Below, one piece after another: positions 1 through 12,060 of a stretch of 64,000 nt of DNA. Source of the DNA: Lytechinus pictus (lineage: Eukaryota > Echinodermata > Echinoidea > Temnopleuroida > Toxopneustidae); contig NC_087259.1 in assembly GCF_037042905.1 (NCBI RefSeq), forward strand, positions 20,046,501 to 20,110,500, in the 5' to 3' direction. Positions within the stretch are counted from its first letter, which is position 1, and each line of letters opens with the position of its first letter. The position numbers and the translations under genes are program-made. The notes under the pieces are model-generated. The model saw nothing but the letters and a program-made list of their open reading frames with translations, searched no databases and was not told the DNA's origin.

Positions 1-600
1 CTTGACATTTCCATGTTCGTTGCCCCTCTTCTAGTGAAATATGGCAGTAATATGGATCCCAAACGACTAATGGCGAGAAATCTCTCCCCCATTATGGCTA
101 TTCCTGTATGGTAGTTAGGTATGTAGGGTATTCAGGATTCTGAATCGGGTTTAAAGAGGGAAACGCTTCACAATCTTTGCTTCACAAAATTGAACTTTGA
201 AATAACATGTCAAAATATCTAAGTCATTTTATGTCTGACTGCAAATTCTGCTTAAACGTTTTAAGTGAAATAAAGATGTGCAAACCACATAGACAATGAA
301 CATGTAATATCACCACAAGCACCTAGATTTCGTTTTGTAACAAATTCAATTTCTACAACAACTTCAAAATCGCTTTAGAATTGTTTTAGACTGTTATTGA
401 AAATTTGTTGCAACAAGATTTATGAAACAGGCCCCTGGTGTATAACTACTACGAACTGTCATTACAAACATGACAAAGATACTGAAAAAACATGACATTT
501 CCGGCTATGTTTATGAAAACGAAAGAGTAGGACATACTGAAACATGCAGGTATGTTATGATTATCTTTCTGAAATTGTAAAACATTTGGGTCCAATTAGT
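1..600. other. Non-coding stretch with one MITE end
   Basis: No reading frame of interest. Around 395-437 the sequence ends in a TTTATGAAACAGGCCCCTGG motif. This resembles the outer end of the GTTTCATAAA-type inverted-repeat elements seen intact at 20.3 kb and 44.1 kb. The partner end was not found, so this is probably a decayed or solo end. Confidence 0.4.
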
Positions 601-611
601 ATAGTAGTAGT

Positions 612-646
<35 letters not shown>

Positions 647-690
647 TAGTAGTAGCAGTAGTAGTAGTAGTAGTAGTAGATGTATATAAG
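601..690. repeat. (TAG/CAG)n trinucleotide microsatellite
   Basis: An almost pure run of TAG units with an interior block of about six CAG units. A minus-strand open frame through it would encode poly-Tyr/Cys and is an artefact of the repeat. Confidence 0.9.
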
Positions 691-1259
691 TAGTTGTATC
701 ATTATCATCATTATCATGACACAATGCCGTTCTCATTATCGCCTCCCACCTGATATTCGCTTAGTGGTAATGCTATAACCTTCATAAAGTGTGGAAAGTA
801 TGGAAATTGAAAAGACCTTACAAATTACTTTCATTTTAGCAAAACTCAACTGTCTATTTAAATAGACACATTTAGCACGAATGGCGTAGAAATGGATATG
901 TGAGAGCAATACGTAAACCCAGGGGAACTTCGATAGTATGGACATTTACTCCATGCTGTGCACGTTCTATGGTTGCTATAGATATCTTGAACATTATATA
1001 TTTTCCGCATCCTTAGTGCACGGATACATTAATTATATCTATTTTCAAGGCATTTACTATCATTTCTGTAATTAAAGTGAGGAATTTAAGAAATTCTCGT
1101 GTGTGGATATGGAAGGAATAACTGGACATCAAACAGATAATTTAAGACTTACAAATCTAAAAAAATTGCAATATTATATAGGCCTGCATAATCTGCTGAA
1201 AATACAATCAACTTATCTTGTAAGGATAGTACGAGAAGGTATAAGAGAAATAGGAGGAG
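691..1259. other. Unique AT-rich non-coding DNA
   Basis: No gene-like frame, splice pattern or repeat recognised here. Confidence 0.4.
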
Positions 1260-2720
1260 TAATGTAATGATTATAAGAATAATATTTATTATCATTGGTT
1301 TTGTCACTATCATTATTATCTTTATCATAATGTGTAGTACTGTTATCATCATCATCACGATTATTTGTTATTATTATCATCATCAAATCATCATCACAAT
1401 CATCATCATCATAATCATTATCATCATTATTATTATTGTTGTTGTTGTTGTAGATGTTATTGGTATCATTGTTATTATTATCATTATTATTATCATCACA
1501 ATTACGATTTTATTATCATCGTCATCTTCAATGACAATATCATTATTTTAAAAAGAACCCCAAGCACCATAATAGTTAAACATCTACCCAAGATATACAG
1601 GTGCGTGTTCAATATTACATTACATCATTTTGATAATTCTTTTATTAATCCTTTTTTTCATTATCATTCTTTACTTATTTTTATAATTCATTAAAATAAT
1701 TAGTATCATCGATATTATCACTATTATTATTATTATCATTATCATCATTATTATTATTATTGTTATTATTATCTATTATCATTATCATTGTATAGCATTA
1801 TTCTTATTGTGCTGATTACTTGATTATCTGCATTACCATCATCATCACCAGCATCATCGTCATCGTATGAATACAATGACCAATTCTGATATCATCATTT
1901 TGAAATGAATTCCAAGTAACGTAATAAGTCCATATCTAACGTAGATTATGCAAATGTATGTTTAATGTAATATAGTATGTATCACCAATCAAATATGCAA
2001 TTTCGTAAGGATGTATCATCATCGTCATCATGTATGACCACCAGCATCAGCAAAATCATCATCTCTCTCCTTCGCATCGTCATCATAATTATCATTAATA
2101 ATATTATCATCATTTTCAAAACAAATAAAAATATTTTCACATCTACCCTAGATATACAGGTAAGTGTTCAATGTCACGTAGCATTGTTTTGATACTTATT
2201 TTTGTTGCCAATATTATTATTATTGTTTTATTATTATTATTATTATCATCATCATCATCATAATCATCTTCATTATCAATATTATCATCATCATCATTTC
2301 TATTACTATTGCTATCATTATCACTATCCGTAGGGTATTATCATTACTGTCATTCTTGAAATTGTTATAATTACTATGATCATCTTTATCACCATCAGCA
2401 TTATCCTCTCTATCAGCATCATCAGCATCATCATTATCGTTATCAATCATGATATCATTATTTTGGAAATAATTCTTAGTTACGTAGTAAGTCCACATCT
2501 AACAGAGATATGCATGTAGGTATGTAAATGTTATGTAATATCGCCAATCAAATATGCCCTGACATAAAAATGTATCATCATTACCACCAGCAACAGCAGA
2601 ATCATCATCATCATTATCATCATCTACATCATGATTATTAATATCGTTTGGAAAACAAATTTGAGTGTCGTATACTACGTCCACATCTAAGCTAGATATA
2701 CACGCAGGTATGCAATAGGC
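1260..2720. repeat. ATC/ATT-rich array with ~565-bp higher-order units
   Basis: Blocks of ATC/ATT trinucleotides alternate with two non-repetitive linkers. Linker type 1 (near 1575-1640 and 2140-2200) shares CATCTACCC, GATATACAGGT and GTGTTCAAT. Linker type 2 (near 1900-2010 and 2460-2580) shares GATATCAT, TAAGTCCA, CATCTAAC and CCAATCAAATATGC. Matching landmarks are spaced 568 and 562 bases apart, so the array is two diverged tandem copies of a compound unit of about 565 bases. A partial further linker lies near 2650-2715, and a related fragment near 3485. Long open frames here are repeat artefacts. Confidence 0.8.
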
Positions 2721-3043
2721 CTATATCATAATTGCTAAGCCCTGTTTAGGTTTGAGCAATCTATATATAAAATAAAATAAAATGATTATAATTTATACTA
2801 TAGTAAAAAAAAAAAAAAAAAACGCAATACTTAGAAGAGGAGGGACAAGCGCATTTGCGTTGTAAACAATATCATACAATTAAGTATTTCTAGAGAGTAA
2901 ATACATGTATTCACGCGACATTTTGTAAACTTATACGACCATGGCTTTGTTTAGTGTTGTTTTAGCCATCATACTGGTTGTCTCCTCTGTGCCAAAAAAG
3001 TATCTTTTTTAGAATAGAATTGAGAATATTCAAGCCATAATTT
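2721..3043. other. Non-coding, A-rich tract
   Basis: Contains an A17-19 run at about 2805-2822. Nothing else recognised. Confidence 0.4.
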
Positions 3044-3262
3044 CTATTCGTGGCCACTTGAATTTTGCTCCCAAAAGTACTTTGTCTTTTTAACCTTCTG
3101 GCAAGCCTTTCCATCAAATATAATCAGATTTATTTCGAATATCACTTTCAATTTTGTCTCGCCAATAACATTATCATCGGCTAAATCGAAGTATAAAAGA
3201 CCGTTAATCACTTTGACATTCATACAGATCATTGCTCGTGGCAATTTCACTTTGGTAGCCAT
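3044..3262 (-). CDS. Possible small ORF or exon, 72 aa, unrecognised
   Basis: An ATG at 3262 in a fair context (GCAATGG) opens a 72-codon frame ending in TAG. The product starts MATKVKLPRAM and has a mixed, non-repetitive composition, with alternating hydrophobic residues (FEINLIIF near residue 42) and a basic stretch (KACQKVKKTK). I do not recognise a family. It lies about 0.65 kb downstream of the last exon of the minus-strand gene at 3915-4118. It could therefore be a separate small gene, 3' UTR sequence or chance. No splice sites or poly(A) signal decide the matter. Confidence 0.25.
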   Translation of the reverse strand: MATKVKLPRAMICMNVKVINGLLYFDLADDNVIGETKLKVIFEINLIIFDGKACQKVKKTKYFWEQNSSGHE

Positions 3263-3914
3263 TGCTTTTTAAATTACCATTAGACACGTCCAGAAATATC
3301 ACTCCCATCATGTTTCAGCTAAAAAAAGAAACCCCAGGCCTCCGGTGCCGCTGAAAAATGGACAGATCGGAGAGTGCTCCAGAAAAAATACAATATTTAA
3401 GATGTCAAGAGTGCGTATCCGGAAATGTATATAGGGTAGATTTATTGTAATGATATACTGGCTTGACGTTTGATTAAAGGTATTCTACTAAGTTTACATC
3501 TAACTTAGATGTCTTTGAGTATGTAATAATGACTTCAGTTTCTGTACTCTGTTCGCGAAAGTTCAATAAAGGAAATACAATGGGTATTCTCATTTTGAAT
3601 ATTCAAGACAATGATAGTCCAAGTCGGCTTAAGATGAACCACGTCAACTGTTCATCTTATACGTGCCATCTGATTATCATGACTGGAAATGAAATTCAAA
3701 CCACACTGCATTTATCTATTCAAACATTTATAGACATTTTACATATTTGTGTAGGATATTCAACGTACTTGTTTTTCAGTTCAGATTCCAATATTCTAGA
3801 ATGTTTGTTTGATATAATTATGCTCTGCTAAAATTTACTGAACTATGTTGAGGGTGAAAATAAACCTTGATATTAGAGAGATTCTCTATTGCCTAGACTA
3901 CGACTGCTAGAGCT

Positions 3915-4118
3915 TCAAGATATCCTTCTCTTGCAATTATATGTCAATTGATGATTCATGTGAACTTCATTTTTGACCAAATAATCAGAGCTAGGACCCA
4001 TGTAATCTAAGCCAAGGCTTGGTTGGTTCCTTCTTCCACCACTGCCCACGGGGAGCAATTGATCGTTTAGACTGTCAGCACGGGGTTTCCGCTCCAAGAA
4101 ATAGCAGCCATGGTAGTG
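3915..4118 (-). CDS. Terminal exon of unrecognised multi-exon gene (gene 1)
   Basis: A pyrimidine-rich acceptor (CTCTCATTAACAG) precedes an open frame from 4118 to a stop at 3915, giving 67 codons. The product begins HYHGCYFLERKPRADSLN, is hydrophilic, has Gly/Arg-rich and Tyr-containing segments (SGGRRNQP, GLDYMGPSSDY) and ends CKRRIS. It enters in phase 0, which fits the phase-0 donor of the next exon upstream at 5833-5890. It looks like a cytoplasmic or disordered C-terminal tail, but I cannot name the family. Splice junctions are by eye; a further small exon between the two is possible. Confidence 0.55.
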   Translation of the reverse strand, partial: HYHGCYFLERKPRADSLNDQLLPVGSGGRRNQPSLGLDYMGPSSDYLVKNEVHMNHQLTYNCKRRIS

Positions 4119-5441
4119 CTGTTAATGAGAGGGGCATTTCTTCCCCCACTACTGGGAATCAGTCCAGTTGAAAGGAAACGAATATAAGACTGAATGCCGA
4201 GTACTCCCATGAGATGATCCTCTTACCTACCCCCCCCCCTCCCCCAAAAATAAAAATAAAAATAAATCAAATCTAATCAAATCAAATCAAATAAAAATGA
4301 TAATAATAATAATAATGATAATAGTTACAATAACAGTAATAATAAGAAAATAACAATAAATGAATGAATTTGTATGCCATGTATGTTTCATCAAGAAAGT
4401 CTAACATCTAACATTGTATAAGAAACAAGTGCCCAAAGAGGAATGAAGTGTCTGATTTTAGAGTAATTTATAGGAAATAAATAATTAAAGATAATAATTT
4501 TGAAGTCTAATTTCGATGATGTAAATACAAAGATATATTTTGTTTGCAATTCGTTAACGCTTTGATCATGTTAATGGGGAAATATCTTTTTTCAGCCTTA
4601 TAGGCATAAATTTTGACAGCAAAATTAACTGTTGCAAGAATAAACCAAATATACAATAGATTCTTAAATTTCATTTGAGAAAGTTATACTATCCTTAACA
4701 GCTTGCGTGTTTCTGAGACTCGTCCACATGGTCTGTTTGTGTTCTTAAACATATTACCTAAATCTTACCCTCAGGACAGAGTAGGAAATAATAAAAAATC
4801 TGTATTACAGCAATAAAGACGTATCGTTCATTTTCATCGCATTCGCAAGTTAACACCGCAGATAATGTTCATTGCACTATTTTCTCTGGTATATAGCACC
4901 GCACATGCCTCATACGTGTGAGTACAATGGACGACTGCTTTAATTAATCCAAGTTCCCGTGTTTTCGCTTCTAACTACTGGCGCTAAAGGTTAACCCAAC
5001 ACTTGTATCGCAATTTAAAGACTTTCACGGTTTGTTCTAACGCAGAATAGTGTGATTATGTCTCAGTAACAGTGACACCCCGTGATATTAAGCTGTGGCT
5101 TAAAGGAACAGCCATCTTCATCACATGGTAGAAGCAAAACGTGTTCCATATCCCATATAAACGTTACAAGAATGTATGATGCTGTGACTCGTACATGATT
5201 GTTTCTTTCATCCACTTTTCAATAATAGATACTTCCTCCTCGGCCCTTTCTCTTCCCTCTCTCTCTCTCCCCCCAAATTTATCTCTGTTTGTTTCGTCTC
5301 TCTATTATTATCTATCTTCTCTGTTTCTTTCTCTCTAAATTTCCATTTTTGTTGGCTTGTCCTACCCCTCTGAATAAATAAACAATATATCAATGAGTAA
5401 TATACAATATAGTGCTTGATACATAATGATACACATACTAT
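4119..5441. other. Intron 4 of gene 1, 3' part
   Basis: Holds a poly-C tract (about 4213-4235), AAATC/AATAAT simple sequence (4240-4350) and a CT-rich stretch (5230-5330). No exon recognised. Confidence 0.5.
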
Positions 5442-5625
5442 AAGCGCTCCATACTATTACCCCGGCTTAGCACGGCTACTCTGATTGAGTGTCAGATCAT
5501 TTAAGAAATTTCTTCCTACCAGGTACCCATTTACTACACCTGGTTGGAGAGTGGCAAATGTATAGATGAACACAAACCCTGTGGTTCAAAGGCCGGAGAC
5601 TTATCCTCTGAGCCACAAGACATCT
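5442..5625 (-). mobile_element. tRNA-derived SINE, partial, minus strand
   Basis: Read on the minus strand, the element begins with an A-box-like TGTGGCTCAGAGGATAAG and a weak B-box-like segment. It then continues into a body with CCAGGTGTAGTAAATGGGTA and CCTGGTAGGAAG and ends CCGGGGTAATA. This layout (Pol III head plus short conserved body) fits a SINE. The same CCCCGGCTA-type tail occurs near 18010, suggesting a family. The B box is degenerate, so this copy is probably old. Confidence 0.6.
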
Positions 5626-5832
5626 GAATATCTTGAGGTCACACTACGGAAGTCGACTCCAGGTCAATCGAAACTATCACATTATTTCCAATGACATACT
5701 ATCGGTAGGCAAGAGGCAATATTAGTTGATGTGACCGTGACCATGGTGACTGCGACATGACTACGAGCTCACTATTGACAACTTTATTGAGCTGTTGAAA
5801 TGACTATCAAATAATTATGAATGAATGCTTAC

Positions 5833-5890
5833 CTTATATTCCCTTCTTTTACTCATCATAAGATCGTCTGGTACGGTGTTGGACCGCTCT
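5833..5890 (-). CDS. Internal exon of gene 1 (19 codons)
   Basis: On the minus strand a long T-rich acceptor (TTTTCGTTTTCTTACAG) and a consensus donor (AAG|GTAAGC) bracket 58 bases. Only one frame is open. With one leading base (phase 2 in) it reads ERSNTVPDDLMMSKRREYK and leaves in phase 0. The incoming phase matches the exon at 28919-28969 (GA plus A gives Glu) and the outgoing phase matches 3915-4118. Highly charged; family not recognised. Further exons may lie in the 23-kb interval upstream. Confidence 0.65.
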
Positions 5891-6829
5891 CTGTAAGAAA
5901 ACGAAAAAAAAAGCGATATTTACATTTTAATGCATTCAATGATTTACATGTAAATTTATGTAAAAAAGAATAAAATTTAGATCTTAAGTATAACCACCAA
6001 TTCGGGATAATTACGATTTCATATTGAATATTTACATTTACTAACCAACCGATTCCAATATTTTTATTTCTTTGCTTAGGATACGCTTTTCGTAGTCTAG
6101 TTTTTTCTTTTCTCATTTCATTACCCTATAGGGTAACAGAAAGATTAAGGAAATCAGACAACCTACCTGAGACAGAACGACGAAAATGGCAAGGACAAAA
6201 GAACGAAGACGGACCAAAAATAATAATAAAACAGATATACCTAAATTTGGAAGTATACATTACTAATCTAGTATTTTATTCATCGGTTTTTAGCTGATCC
6301 CGAGCGGTCTGAAGTCTGTTTCGAATCGCTGTTTATAAAGTGAGGTTAGAGTTATTTTAGAATCCTCCTGGATTTGTTTTGAATAAAGTCTGCCTGGAAT
6401 CGCACTTGGATTACTTTACAGTGTGAGGTATAATTCTCTGAATTCACACGTGCATGTTTATCTTATCCGTAATCCGAACCAAATCTTGGCTCATATAATC
6501 GAATAAAAAGACTGGAATAACCACATCATCAGGGTATTAGCCAGGCTTTGTATGAATATGATGAGGAAAGTATTGGTAGATTATATTCCCAGCGGGGTGC
6601 TATTTTTTCTATTCGTTATATCTTGTTGGCTCGTTGGATTTCAAGAGAGTTTGTTCATCGTTTTCATGCCTCATGGATCGCCTCGTCAACCGGATAGCAG
6701 ACCTATTGGCAGTTTCTGATTCGTTATTGGTTATATATTGATGGTTTGTTTAATCTCAGGAGAAAAGAAACCGGGTGAAAATTGAGAGTGGAAGAGTGGT
6801 GTTGATTGGGAGATGGTCGGGGGAGAAAG
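5891..6829. other. Intronic non-coding DNA
   Basis: Read on the minus strand, 6163-6240 is a long pyrimidine-rich tract ending in TCTGTCTCAG|GTAGGT. It could be an acceptor or a small exon with a donor, but no frame with matching phase was convincing. Confidence 0.35.
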
Positions 6830-7460
6830 TGGGAAAGCAGTGGTTGATGGAGGAAAGGGGAGAGGGAAAGGGAGATGGAGAGAGGGGGATGGAAGGGGAG
6901 AGGATGGATGGAGGGAGGGCGTCATTGGGAAGAGGGAGTGCGTGTGTATGTATACATGAGAGTGGGAGAAACAGGGAGGGTGTGGGAAAAGGGAGTGAAG
7001 GAGAGAAAGTGGGAGAGTGAGTGTGTGTGTGTGTGTGTGTGTGTGTATGTATGCGTGAGAGAGGGGAGGTGTGTGAAGAGGGAGGGAGGGAGGGAGATGG
7101 AGGGTGAGGGATTGGGGAGAGAGAGAATACGTGTGTATGTATGCGTGAGAGGGGGAGGGTGTGGGAGGAGGGAATGGGGGAGAGAAAGTGGGATTAAGGA
7201 ATTGGGAAGAGAGAGAGTGTGTGTGTGTACGTACGTATGCGTGAGAGAGGGAGAAAGAGGGAGGGCGTGGGAAGAGGGATTGAGGGAGAGAAAGTGGGGG
7301 TGGGGGAGTGGGAACAGGGAGGGAAAGAGAGATTTGGATGAAAGGAAGGAGAGGGAGAGTGGTGGGTGGAGCTTGAGGGAGTGAGGGAGAGAAAGTGGGA
7401 TGGAGGGAGGGGTTGACAAATCGAGGAGGGAAACATGGGAAGTGAAGGGGAAAATGAATG
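6830..7460. repeat. GA/GT-rich minisatellite
   Basis: Purine-rich sequence organised in about four degenerate units of roughly 85-105 bases. Each unit contains a GTATGTAT/CGTATGC-GTGAGAG core (near 6948, 7050, 7137, 7227), then GGGAGGGYGTGGGAAGAGGG and GAGAGAAAGTGGG. A pure (GT)n run is at 7020-7046. Several overlapping open frames across it on both strands are low-complexity artefacts. Confidence 0.85.
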
Positions 7461-8130
7461 AGAAAGGCAGCGAGGAGGGAAAGAGAGACAGGGATTGAGA
7501 TAGGATATAGCAAACACAGCATTGGGAAATTTAAAACGAGTAGAGGAGGGGGAAGGAGACATTGATAAAGAAAAAAGGGCCTATTTCATAGGCCTTTGAA
7601 CGGGTAAACATTGAGAGGAAATTGATCAGGCAATGTACTTTGGGGAATATTCTGTAACCCCATTCTATTACACGTCAACGATCTTTGATCAATATTTGAC
7701 GTTGTGCAAACAACGGAAAAGGTGATGAAATGACCGGCTTTCTGATTTTGATCCGAGTTCCAAGTATTGATTAATAAACGATCTTAAAAGGCAATTAGAA
7801 AAGGCATTTATAAAAAAAAAATGCCTTGGAATGTAAAGGCATAGCCATACAAAGTTAGAAGGATTACAGTTTCAGAAGCCAATGGTAAACAGTTGTCTTT
7901 GACAAAATATTATCCAGACTAGAATATAATTTTTTTATTAACGAAATCACAAAACACAATTTCAAAATGATAAAATTGGACCATGTCATTAAATAAAACA
8001 AGATTCTTCTTTAGTTTTGATAACAGAAATCCAATCATTCATGAATATTTAGTTCACTGATAACTGTAGACACTTAACTTTTCGGTCTGTGTTTTTACAA
8101 AACTATTGACCTAATGTATACTCTTAGAGA
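7461..8130. other. Intronic unique AT-rich DNA
   Basis: No gene, repeat or hairpin recognised. Confidence 0.4.
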
Positions 8131-8535
8131 GCGGTGTTGGCTCAGTCGGTAACGCGTCTGCCCGTCGAACCAAAGATCGTGGGTTCGAGTCCACCCCGGG
8201 CGGATGACTGAAGCCAGTGCGTTGTGTGTAAACGTCTCTCCCATGTTTCATAGATGCAGGCTATGTTACAATGGAAAACACTCCGTCCCTCGGATAGGAC
8301 GTTAAATGGAGGCCCCGTGTAGAGGAGAGTAACCACCTTTGCACGTTAAGAACCCACTGCACTATTCGTATAAGAGTAGGGGAAAACCCCGGTGTAGTGG
8401 TCCACCTGCATTCCCCCAATCAGTTATATCGGGAGGAGAGACCTGCGGGTCATAGTGATTCAGTTCGCTTTTCTCTTCCCAGGCACAGGTGACGCCAAAA
8501 CAAATAATAAAATAATAATAATAAATAATAATAAA
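8131..8535 (+). mobile_element. Full-length tRNA-headed SINE
   Basis: The head (about 8132-8205) has a good A box (TTGGCTCAGTCGG) and B box (GGGTTCGAGTCC) and resembles a tRNA, though it lacks a clean cloverleaf. The body (8206-8480) contains CTCCGTCCCTCGGATAGGAC, GTTAAATGGAGGCCCCGTGT and GAGGAGAGTAACCACC, then CCCCGGTGTAGTGG and CGGGAGGAGAGACC. It ends in an AATAATA-rich tail (8500-8537). This is the head-body-tail layout of invertebrate SINEs with a conserved central domain; I do not assign the domain name. It lies in the big intron of gene 1. Confidence 0.85.
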
Positions 8536-11469
8536 ATAAATCGAGTCTTACATTATTTTTTCATAAACAGAGCGAATGTGTTATGTCTGAGATTTCAACA
8601 AAAGAGATTTAATTTTTTTTGAAACCATATAATCAATGTCTAAGTCTAAGACTGTTGGCTTTCAAATACGATTATGTCTTTAAAAATAATCCATATTCTG
8701 GAATACATGGAATACATACTTTCAAGAAGGCCTGAGGGTTCCGAGCTCGTAAACGATAATAAAGAGTTCGTTGGACTCAATTTATGGATATAAAACGAAA
8801 ACTGTTTTAGAGGAAAGATCATTTTCCTCAAATGAACTCTCGAAGTTTGACATTCTTTGCGAGTTAGAAAAAAAAGCATCGTCCACTGATTTTATTTTCT
8901 ACGTCAATAATATTGTTTACTGTGAAAAGTAGGCCAGTCAATTTGAGGCAAAATTGAGATCATTCCGAAATGCAGGAATAATAATAAGAATTTCAAAAAT
9001 GGTTGGAAATCAAGTCGTTGACCTGCATGCAGAAAATGATATAGAAAAAAAATGTTCAGTGCTATATATTACGAGAATTGAATCTCCATATTTCAACCAA
9101 AAAATGAGCCCCCCCCCCCCCCAAATGGCGTTTCTGATTAGCTTCACAAAACTATATTTTCAATTCGAAAAACATGACTTTATGTATGTAAATCTTGAGA
9201 GGCAATTTACACGCATAAAATACGAGTCAGTTTGATCTACAACCAGAGGTCATGTGTAAACTGAATAGGAATGAGGTGAGATCTCTAAGGAATGTCAAAT
9301 CTTACCTTTTCCGCGTTAAACTCAGACAAGGATAGAAAAACGAACATCTTCAAATTAGTTTGATTAGGCTCTATGGCATTACAAATTGTTTAGAATATTT
9401 ATGTGGTCATTAAGCTTCTTTAAAATTAACTCAAGAGGTCAATATCGCTATGGATGAAAAAAATACATTTTTATTTCATATTTAAGCCCACCGACTCCCC
9501 TCTCGCCCTCATGGGAAAGGTCTCCCGAAGACCCGATCATCAGTCTGATGTTTTTTTTGACGTGATGATGTTCAATCGATCATCTATCAGCAAGGCGCTT
9601 TATTGTGTTATGCTTTAAAAGTGAGCCTCGCATTATTTTGTTCTCCATCATGAAATAGAAAATCGGTGATGATGGAGAAAGCTTTGCCAAAACAAAACCC
9701 TCTCTGATCAGTTGATAATGGTCTAGACGTCATGGGACCCAAGTCTCACAAAGAATGATGAAGTCTTATAACGATACTAAGGTCATGGTTATCTGAATAT
9801 TATCAAAAAATGGAAAAGATCTAATCTCTCGATCGATAAGACAAGGGGTTCCGAGAATGGGTGTGTGTTTTGGGGGCTGTGTGGGTGTTGGGGTGGTGTG
9901 CGGTGAGGGTGTGTGTATGTGTGTCCGATTGTATTTTGTTTGTGCTGGTGCCTTAGATGACGGGGGAGGGTGTGTTTTTAAGACAGATTAAACTTCTCTC
10001 AGACCTTCAGTTAAATTATGTTGCATGTTCATTATATGTTTAAAAAATTATCAATGATGTATTTCTTTTTGTATGAAAAATGAAAATGTTATGCTGATTG
10101 TACTATAACATTTCCTTTTTACTTTGGAGAGATATAAAAAAAAAAACACTTAAAAAAAGTTAGGCGGAGATGGGGAGGGACGTTTCTTTCAAAGCCGGAG
10201 AGGTATTTCACTGGGAAAAGAATGAGGAGAGGAAGGCTCATTCTTTTAAAGACTAAACATAAATAGCTTAAATCATCCTAAACATTTTAATAATTTCAAG
10301 TGGACAACTGTGACTGCACTCTTAAAAAAAACCTGTGCTGATTAAAACTTTTCCTTGTCCCGTATTTGAAACCTCTTATGTATATAATCGTGGAAGCAGA
10401 AAGGGTTCCATAGAAGAGAACCTCAGAGGATTCCTTACACACCCAAAAATAATTGTTCTAAATGACTGTTTGTGCTTCTTTGAAGAACATTAGACATAAT
10501 TAATATGATGCAACAAAGAAAATACCATCAAGAAAGCCATGGATGGAGGAATGGAACCAATTGCTCTCCTCAATGGTTCCGTTGATATCATGGCAAACAG
10601 CATTATATCTGGAGAAGAGGAAAGAAGATACGTCCTTTAGGGAACGAGGTCTTGAGCTAAATTCGTCTTAAAACATGACAAATGTGTGCTTTCTATGTCA
10701 AGAAGCCCATTGCCGTCTCATTTTGAAGGGGAATCTACTCTCACATTACAGCGTCAAGTATAGAAATAGAATCGGAACGGTCGCTTGTCGCAGTCAAGAC
10801 AATTCCGCGCCATTAGTGATTTTCATGATTTTAGAAGGGTGGTGTAGAAAAAGGAACGCCGGCTGCAACCTGACGTTAGCCTGACATTTTTATGTTATTA
10901 AACTTTGTATTCTACGATCATCTACATGTGTAGATTTCATCAATGATCATGACATCAATATGTTTGCATTGTATTGGAAACCATTGCCAAGAAACACCTG
11001 CACTGTCAATCACATTAAATATATTTATTGACGTCACAATCCTATTCCTACACTATTAAAGATGTTTGTGATATCATATTTTGCAGGTTTTATTCGGTTA
11101 GGAATTATTCAGGCGTTGAGTATAATAGTTGCCATTTATCATCAAAAGTTGGGCAGAATTCAATCTAAGAGTTGATAGCATGTTTCCTCTGCTGATTGGG
11201 GAATATTTTTTTGTATGAAATCAAGAATGCATTATAATGAGACTCAAGTGATGAGTTATAATTCCTCCTTTAGAAAAAAAAAAACAAATGGTGCTATACA
11301 TACCTGGCGCTATATTCTGAGAGCAATCTTTTCACATTCTAGATATACATAACAGAGGTAATTAATAATAAAAAAAAACAATAAAAGAGCAGATTACTGC
11401 CAGAATGAGTCCATTTAATTCGTTTGCATTGTCTTTTCGACAGCATTGACGACGAAAATTCATTTTAAA
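8536..11469. other. Intronic DNA without recognised genes
   Basis: Contains a C14 tract (9109-9123) and GT/GGGT-rich simple sequence (9855-9975). A CACTCTTAAAAAA motif at 10318 resembles one end of the TA-flanked element at 15267-15462; no partner end was found. At 9265-9324 a plus-strand segment reading EVRSLRNVKSYLFRVKLRQG then stop looks like the C-terminal few residues of a non-LTR reverse transcriptase, but it is too short to be sure. Confidence 0.4.
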
Positions 11470-12060
11470 TATAGTATAATAAACATTAATTTGTATAGCG
11501 CAGCTTTTATATGGATATATTCAGCTGCGCTTGTTCAGAGACCGTTTTACTTACGTCTACAGGGCATATTTTCTTAACTAAAGAGATATGTTTTTAATTT
11601 TGATTTGCAGAGAGTCAAGGATGGAGAGCTTCTTATATCAATTGGCAGGCTATTCCATAGTTTGGGGGCAGCAAGTGCAAATGCACGATCACCAAGTGTG
11701 ACTTTTGTTTTGTGAAATGGGATCTGAAACAATACTTTATCTGTGGAACTTCGCAGGCTTCGACTGTGTGATTGGGTTTTAAGCTTGAGTAATTATGTAA
11801 TGTAATGTGGGGCTTGGCCGATTAATGATACAATTAACAGAATTTTGAATGAAATTCTCTGACGTACAGGCAACCAGTGGAGTTCTCTCAGAAGAGGTGT
11901 AGTGGAACTGAACTTTGTGACACGGTAGATAAGTCTTGCACATGAATTTTGGACTCTTTGTAACTTAGAAATAAGACTATCAGGCATTCCAAACAACAAA
12001 CCATTACAGTAGTCAAGCTTACTTGTAAATAGAAATTCTTTTAAGAGCACCTGAATACTT
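11470..12060 (-). mobile_element. 5'-truncated CR1/L2-like non-LTR retrotransposon
   Basis: On the minus strand, 12050 to about 11793 encodes a typical end of the reverse-transcriptase region: SKLDYCNGLLFGMPDSLISK, LQRVQNSCARLIYRVTK and TPLLRELHWLPVRQRISFKI. After about 11800 the homology continues in another frame (GDRAFALAAPKLWNSLPIDI, then CKSKLKTYLFS and stop near 11575), so there is at least one frameshift. A short 3' tail follows (GCGCTATACAAATTAATG near 11480). Most of the element, including endonuclease and catalytic RT motifs, is missing. It is a dead 5'-truncated copy inside the intron of gene 1. Confidence 0.85.

Noticed and set aside
1267..1694. Ile- and His-rich frames in the ATC array
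   Set aside because: Direct translation of ATC/ATT microsatellite.
6731..7562. Long Pro/Ser/Leu-rich frames (up to 263 codons) on minus and Gly/Arg/Glu-rich on plus
   Set aside because: Both strands are open because the DNA is a stop-poor GA/GT minisatellite.
8131..8205. Functional tRNA gene
   Set aside because: A and B boxes are good, but the head runs into a SINE body and AATAATA tail.
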